Assembly: GCA_947505255.1 (NCBI GenBank)
Contig: CANNKP010000011.1
Span: 1-35,663, forward strand
Reading direction: 5' to 3'
DNA length: 35,663 bases
From: Flavobacteriales bacterium
GTDB taxonomy: Bacteria > Bacteroidota > Bacteroidia > Flavobacteriales_D > Crocinitomicaceae
Shown piece after piece: positions 33,727-35,663 of the stretch. Position 1 is the stretch's first letter. Every line of letters begins with the position of its first letter. Position numbers and translations under genes: made by a program. Below the pieces are notes generated by a model that searched no databases, was not told the origin of the DNA, and was given only the letters and a program-made list of their open reading frames with translations.

Positions 33727-33766
33727 ATATCCCAGTAAAAACTGTTTACTGGGATATTTGTTTTTT
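33727..33766 (+). terminator. Rho-independent terminator after the thiolase gene
   Basis: ATATCCCAGTAAA, loop AACTG and TTTACTGGGATAT form a perfect 13-bp stem followed by TTGTTTTTT, 55 bases after the stop. On the minus strand the T tract is poor, so it serves the thiolase. Confidence 0.9.
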
Positions 33767-33781
33767 ATAGTTTTCTATTTT

Positions 33782-33854
33782 GGCAGCCCTGTTGGTTAAG
33801 CTCAGTTTCAAGTATTGGCTTAACACGAAGCTGCTATTCACTTGAAAAAAAAAA
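33782..33854. other. Possible pseudoknotted RNA element between thiolase and bshA
   Basis: Three complementary pairs occur in an order that permits a pseudoknot: GCAGC (33783-33787) with GCTGC (33830-33834), GTTAAGC (33795-33801) with GCTTAAC (33818-33824), and TTCAAGT (33807-33813), inside the second loop, with ACTTGAA (33840-33846). A 10-A run (33845-33854) follows on the plus strand. It lies after the thiolase terminator and downstream of bshA on the other strand. The pairs are perfect but short. Confidence 0.4.
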
Positions 33855-33889
33855 TATTTTAAATGATAATATAGCGAGAAAGCAAAATC

Positions 33890-35020
33890 TTACTTTCCTT
33901 CCCTTACCAAATCAAAATAGATTTTCTCGTATAATGGTAAAATCTTTGCCAAATCAAAATCATGCGCTCTATCTACGGCTTTGTGCTTGAACCAATTTAA
34001 CGTTTCGTCATCCTTGAAAATTTTCAACGCATTATTAGCCATATCTTCCACATCACCAACATTAGAAAGGAAACCCGTTTCACCGTGAACATTTACTTCT
34101 GGAATTCCACCAGTATTTGAAGAGATTACTGGCACTCCAACAGCCATTGCTTCTAATGCCGCCAAACCAAAACTTTCTGTTTCTGACGGTAACAAGAATA
34201 AATCAGAAATTTCTAGAACATGCGCCGTGTCACTCACATTTCCTAAGAACAAAACTTTACCGCATAAATCCAAATCGCGCACTAAACGCTCCAATGAAGA
34301 ACGCTCTGGTCCATCACCCGCAAGAATAAGTTTAGATGGAATCTGTTTGTTTACGAGTGCAAATACTTTTACAACATCATCTATCCTCTTTACTTTTCGA
34401 AAATTAGAAACGTGACATAATATGCGCTCATCATCCAATGCATATTTTCTTCGAACATCACTTGCTGCATTGCTAGGCTTCAGATTTGGAGCAATAAAAT
34501 TTGGAATAACATGAATTTCTCGAGTAGTATTGAAATGAGTATACGTATCATTTTTTAAACTCTCAGAAACGGCTGTAACAGCATCCGATTGATTGATGCA
34601 AAAAGTAATAACTGGTTCAAATGACGGATCTTTTCCTACTAAAGTTATATCTGTTCCGTGGAGCGTTGTGATATAAGGAATGTTTATTCCTTGGGATTTT
34701 AAAATCTGCTTTGCCATATAAGCAGCAGAAGCATGAGGAATAGCATAATGCACATGTAATAAATCCAATTTTTCATACTTTACAACATCAACCATTTTAC
34801 TTGTTAATTCTGTTTCATACGGTTGATATTCAAACAAAGGATAATCGCTAATAGCGACTTCATGGTAAAAAATATTTTCGCGAAAACTACCCAATCGAAC
34901 AGGCTGAGAATAAGTAATAAAATGAACTTGATGTCCTTTTTTTGCTAATGCCTTTCCTAATTCTGTTCCTACTACTCCGCTTCCACCAAAAGTTGGGTAT
35001 AATACAATTCCTATTTTCAT
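33890..35020 (-). CDS. bshA: N-acetyl-alpha-D-glucosaminyl L-malate synthase
   Basis: This 376-aa GT4-family glycosyltransferase joins UDP-GlcNAc to L-malate, the first step of bacillithiol synthesis. The N-terminal domain begins KIGIVLYPTFGGSGVVGTELG, the BshA signature, followed by LLHVHYAIPHASAA. The C-terminal nucleotide-binding domain has LCHVSNFRKVKR and the E-x7-E motif ESFGLAALEAMAVGVPVISSNTGGIPE typical of GT4. Length and start fit. The other bacillithiol genes bshB and bshC are not in this window. The gene is downstream of a serine hydrolase on the same strand, 149 bases apart, and converges with the thiolase. Bacillithiol is the likely low-molecular-weight thiol for the MBL-rhodanese protein encoded at 14846. 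Confidence 0.95.
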   Translation of the reverse strand: MKIGIVLYPTFGGSGVVGTELGKALAKKGHQVHFITYSQPVRLGSFRENIFYHEVAISDYPLFEYQPYETELTSKMVDVVKYEKLDLLHVHYAIPHASAAYMAKQILKSQGINIPYITTLHGTDITLVGKDPSFEPVITFCINQSDAVTAVSESLKNDTYTHFNTTREIHVIPNFIAPNLKPSNAASDVRRKYALDDERILCHVSNFRKVKRIDDVVKVFALVNKQIPSKLILAGDGPERSSLERLVRDLDLCGKVLFLGNVSDTAHVLEISDLFLLPSETESFGLAALEAMAVGVPVISSNTGGIPEVNVHGETGFLSNVGDVEDMANNALKIFKDDETLNWFKHKAVDRAHDFDLAKILPLYEKIYFDLVREGK

Positions 35021-35075
35021 CTTAATTTTTATTCCTTTTATACTTTATTCTAACTAAAAACATAATTCAAATTGA

Positions 35076-35101
35076 AACACATAGAAACATAGAACACATA
35101 G
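35076..35101. repeat. Three short direct repeats, AACACATAG type
   Basis: AACACATAG, AAACATAG and AACACATAG lie head to tail (35076-35084, 35085-35092, 35093-35101) in the gap between the serine hydrolase and bshA. A second pair of near-identical 14-base repeats (TAATT, T or A, GCAACTT) follows at 35144-35171. Such low-complexity direct repeats probably arose by slippage; no function is evident. Confidence 0.6.
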
Positions 35102-35169
35102 GTTTATGTACGAATTAACTCACCACTCAAAACTCATCACTTATAATTTGCAACTTGTAATTAGCAACT

Positions 35170-35663
35170 TCACTTCGTGCGTGCTAAAACTGCTTCGTAT
35201 ATTACTTTTTGTATTTCTGTTCGAATGCTCATATCCCTAATTTTCCAATTATCTTGATCTGGACAAACACGATTGGATAAAAACACATAATTAATATCAT
35301 ATTTAGGATCTGCCCAAACAAGTGTTCCCGTAAAACCAGAATGACCAAAACTCAACTGCGACGCACCTTCATAACATGGTCCACCACCACCAGGGGAAGG
35401 TCTATCAAACCCTGCTCCTCGTCTGTTTCCTTCAAATTGCGCTTTTGTGAATTCCTCGACCACTTCAGGTTTCATATAAGTAACATTTCCATAGCGTCCT
35501 TTGTTCAAGATAAGTTGCATTAAGGAAGCTAAATCTGTTGCGTTGGAAAATAATCCGGCATGTCCTCCAATGCCTCCAAGCATCGCCGCGCCTGGATCAT
35601 GAACATATCCATGTACCAATTGCTTTCTAAAAACTTTATCATTTTCGGTTGGTATAATTCGAT
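35170..35663 (-). CDS. Serine hydrolase (beta-lactamase family), partial, N-terminus outside the window
   Basis: Only the C-terminal 164 residues are present; the frame is open to the window edge, so the apparent start at 35619 (a TTG codon) is not the real one. The visible part begins RIIPTENDKVFRKQLVHGY, continues DPGAAMLGGIGGHAGLFSNATDLA and has a GHSGFTGTLVWADP segment, where HSG takes the KTG-like position of class C beta-lactamase-type hydrolases. Serine and Lys of the SxxK motif must lie upstream. In Flavobacteriia a GH3 glycosidase/beta-lactamase fusion often precedes bshA, so this may be the end of such a protein; that is from memory and cannot be confirmed here. Confidence 0.8.
   Translation of the reverse strand, partial: RIIPTENDKVFRKQLVHGYVHDPGAAMLGGIGGHAGLFSNATDLASLMQLILNKGRYGNVTYMKPEVVEEFTKAQFEGNRRGAGFDRPSPGGGGPCYEGASQLSFGHSGFTGTLVWADPKYDINYVFLSNRVCPDQDNWKIRDMSIRTEIQKVIYEAVLARTK

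Noticed and set aside
33795-33824. GTTAAGC and GCTTAAC resemble integron attC core sites (GTTRRRY and RYYYAAC)
   Set aside because: The order is reversed relative to an attC site, and no integrase or cassette genes are present.

Overview
The window reads as chromosomal DNA of a low-GC member of the Bacteroidota, most likely order Flavobacteriales and possibly near Crocinitomicaceae/Fluviicola; the family-level placement is inference. The evidence is a PorP/SprF-type type IX secretion (T9SS) protein, a T9SS C-terminal sorting domain, the bacillithiol gene bshA, the Bacteroidota-typical families DUF3078, DUF4421 and S46 peptidase, and several promoters of the Bacteroidota form (TTG, about 17-19 bases, then TAnnTTTG). 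I see no rRNA, tRNA, CRISPR array, insertion sequence, integrase or phage module. Most of the window is ordinary core genome in tight operons.

Layout. (1) 1-953, minus: an ECF sigma factor and a one-TM partner. (2) 1161-3915, minus: an operon of a methyltransferase, an MbnP-like copper-protein homologue with a T9SS sorting tail, and an MbnH/MauG-like di-heme lipoprotein, behind a very good promoter. (3) 4007-7115, plus: oligopeptidase B-like peptidase and a DUF4421 outer-membrane protein. (4) 7124-12138, minus: a six-gene operon of cell-wall amidase, MlaD-like lipid-transport protein, membrane Fe-S protein, a truncated HAD-like protein, a CCG-domain Fe-S protein and a conserved hypothetical. 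Divergent from it is LptD-like 12207-14741. (5) 14846-16947, plus: a metallo-beta-lactamase/double-rhodanese protein with a clear terminator, then YqgE/AlgH. (6) 17083-24993, plus: a six-gene run of rarA, lipid A-type acyltransferase, Asp-box propeller, HD hydrolase, ROK kinase and GH92 mannosidase, followed by a DPP7-type S46 peptidase with its own terminator. (7) 27453-29158: a small TPR protein, a gene-free stretch with a 24-base perfect palindrome, a PorP/SprF protein and a 49-aa small protein. (8) 29260-32368, minus: a vWA membrane protein and a DUF3078 protein. (9) 32493-35663: thiolase (plus), bshA (minus) and the C-terminal end of a serine hydrolase cut by the window edge.

How the genes fit together. 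Much of the window concerns the cell envelope: LPS assembly (LptD-like), lipid A acylation, phospholipid transport (MlaD-like), peptidoglycan cleavage and splitting (amidase), and secretion. The rest is peptide and glycan use (S9, S46, GH92, ROK), sulfur and thiol metabolism (MBL-rhodanese, BshA) and electron transfer (the CCG/ferredoxin pair). The most unusual system is the MbnP/MbnH pair, a copper-binding protein and its presumed tryptophan-oxidising di-heme partner, here with a T9SS tail and behind a methyltransferase. Smaller novelties are an HAD-like protein without its catalytic N-terminus inside the Fe-S operon, a 49-aa protein with its own terminator, and a possible pseudoknotted RNA element between thiolase and bshA.
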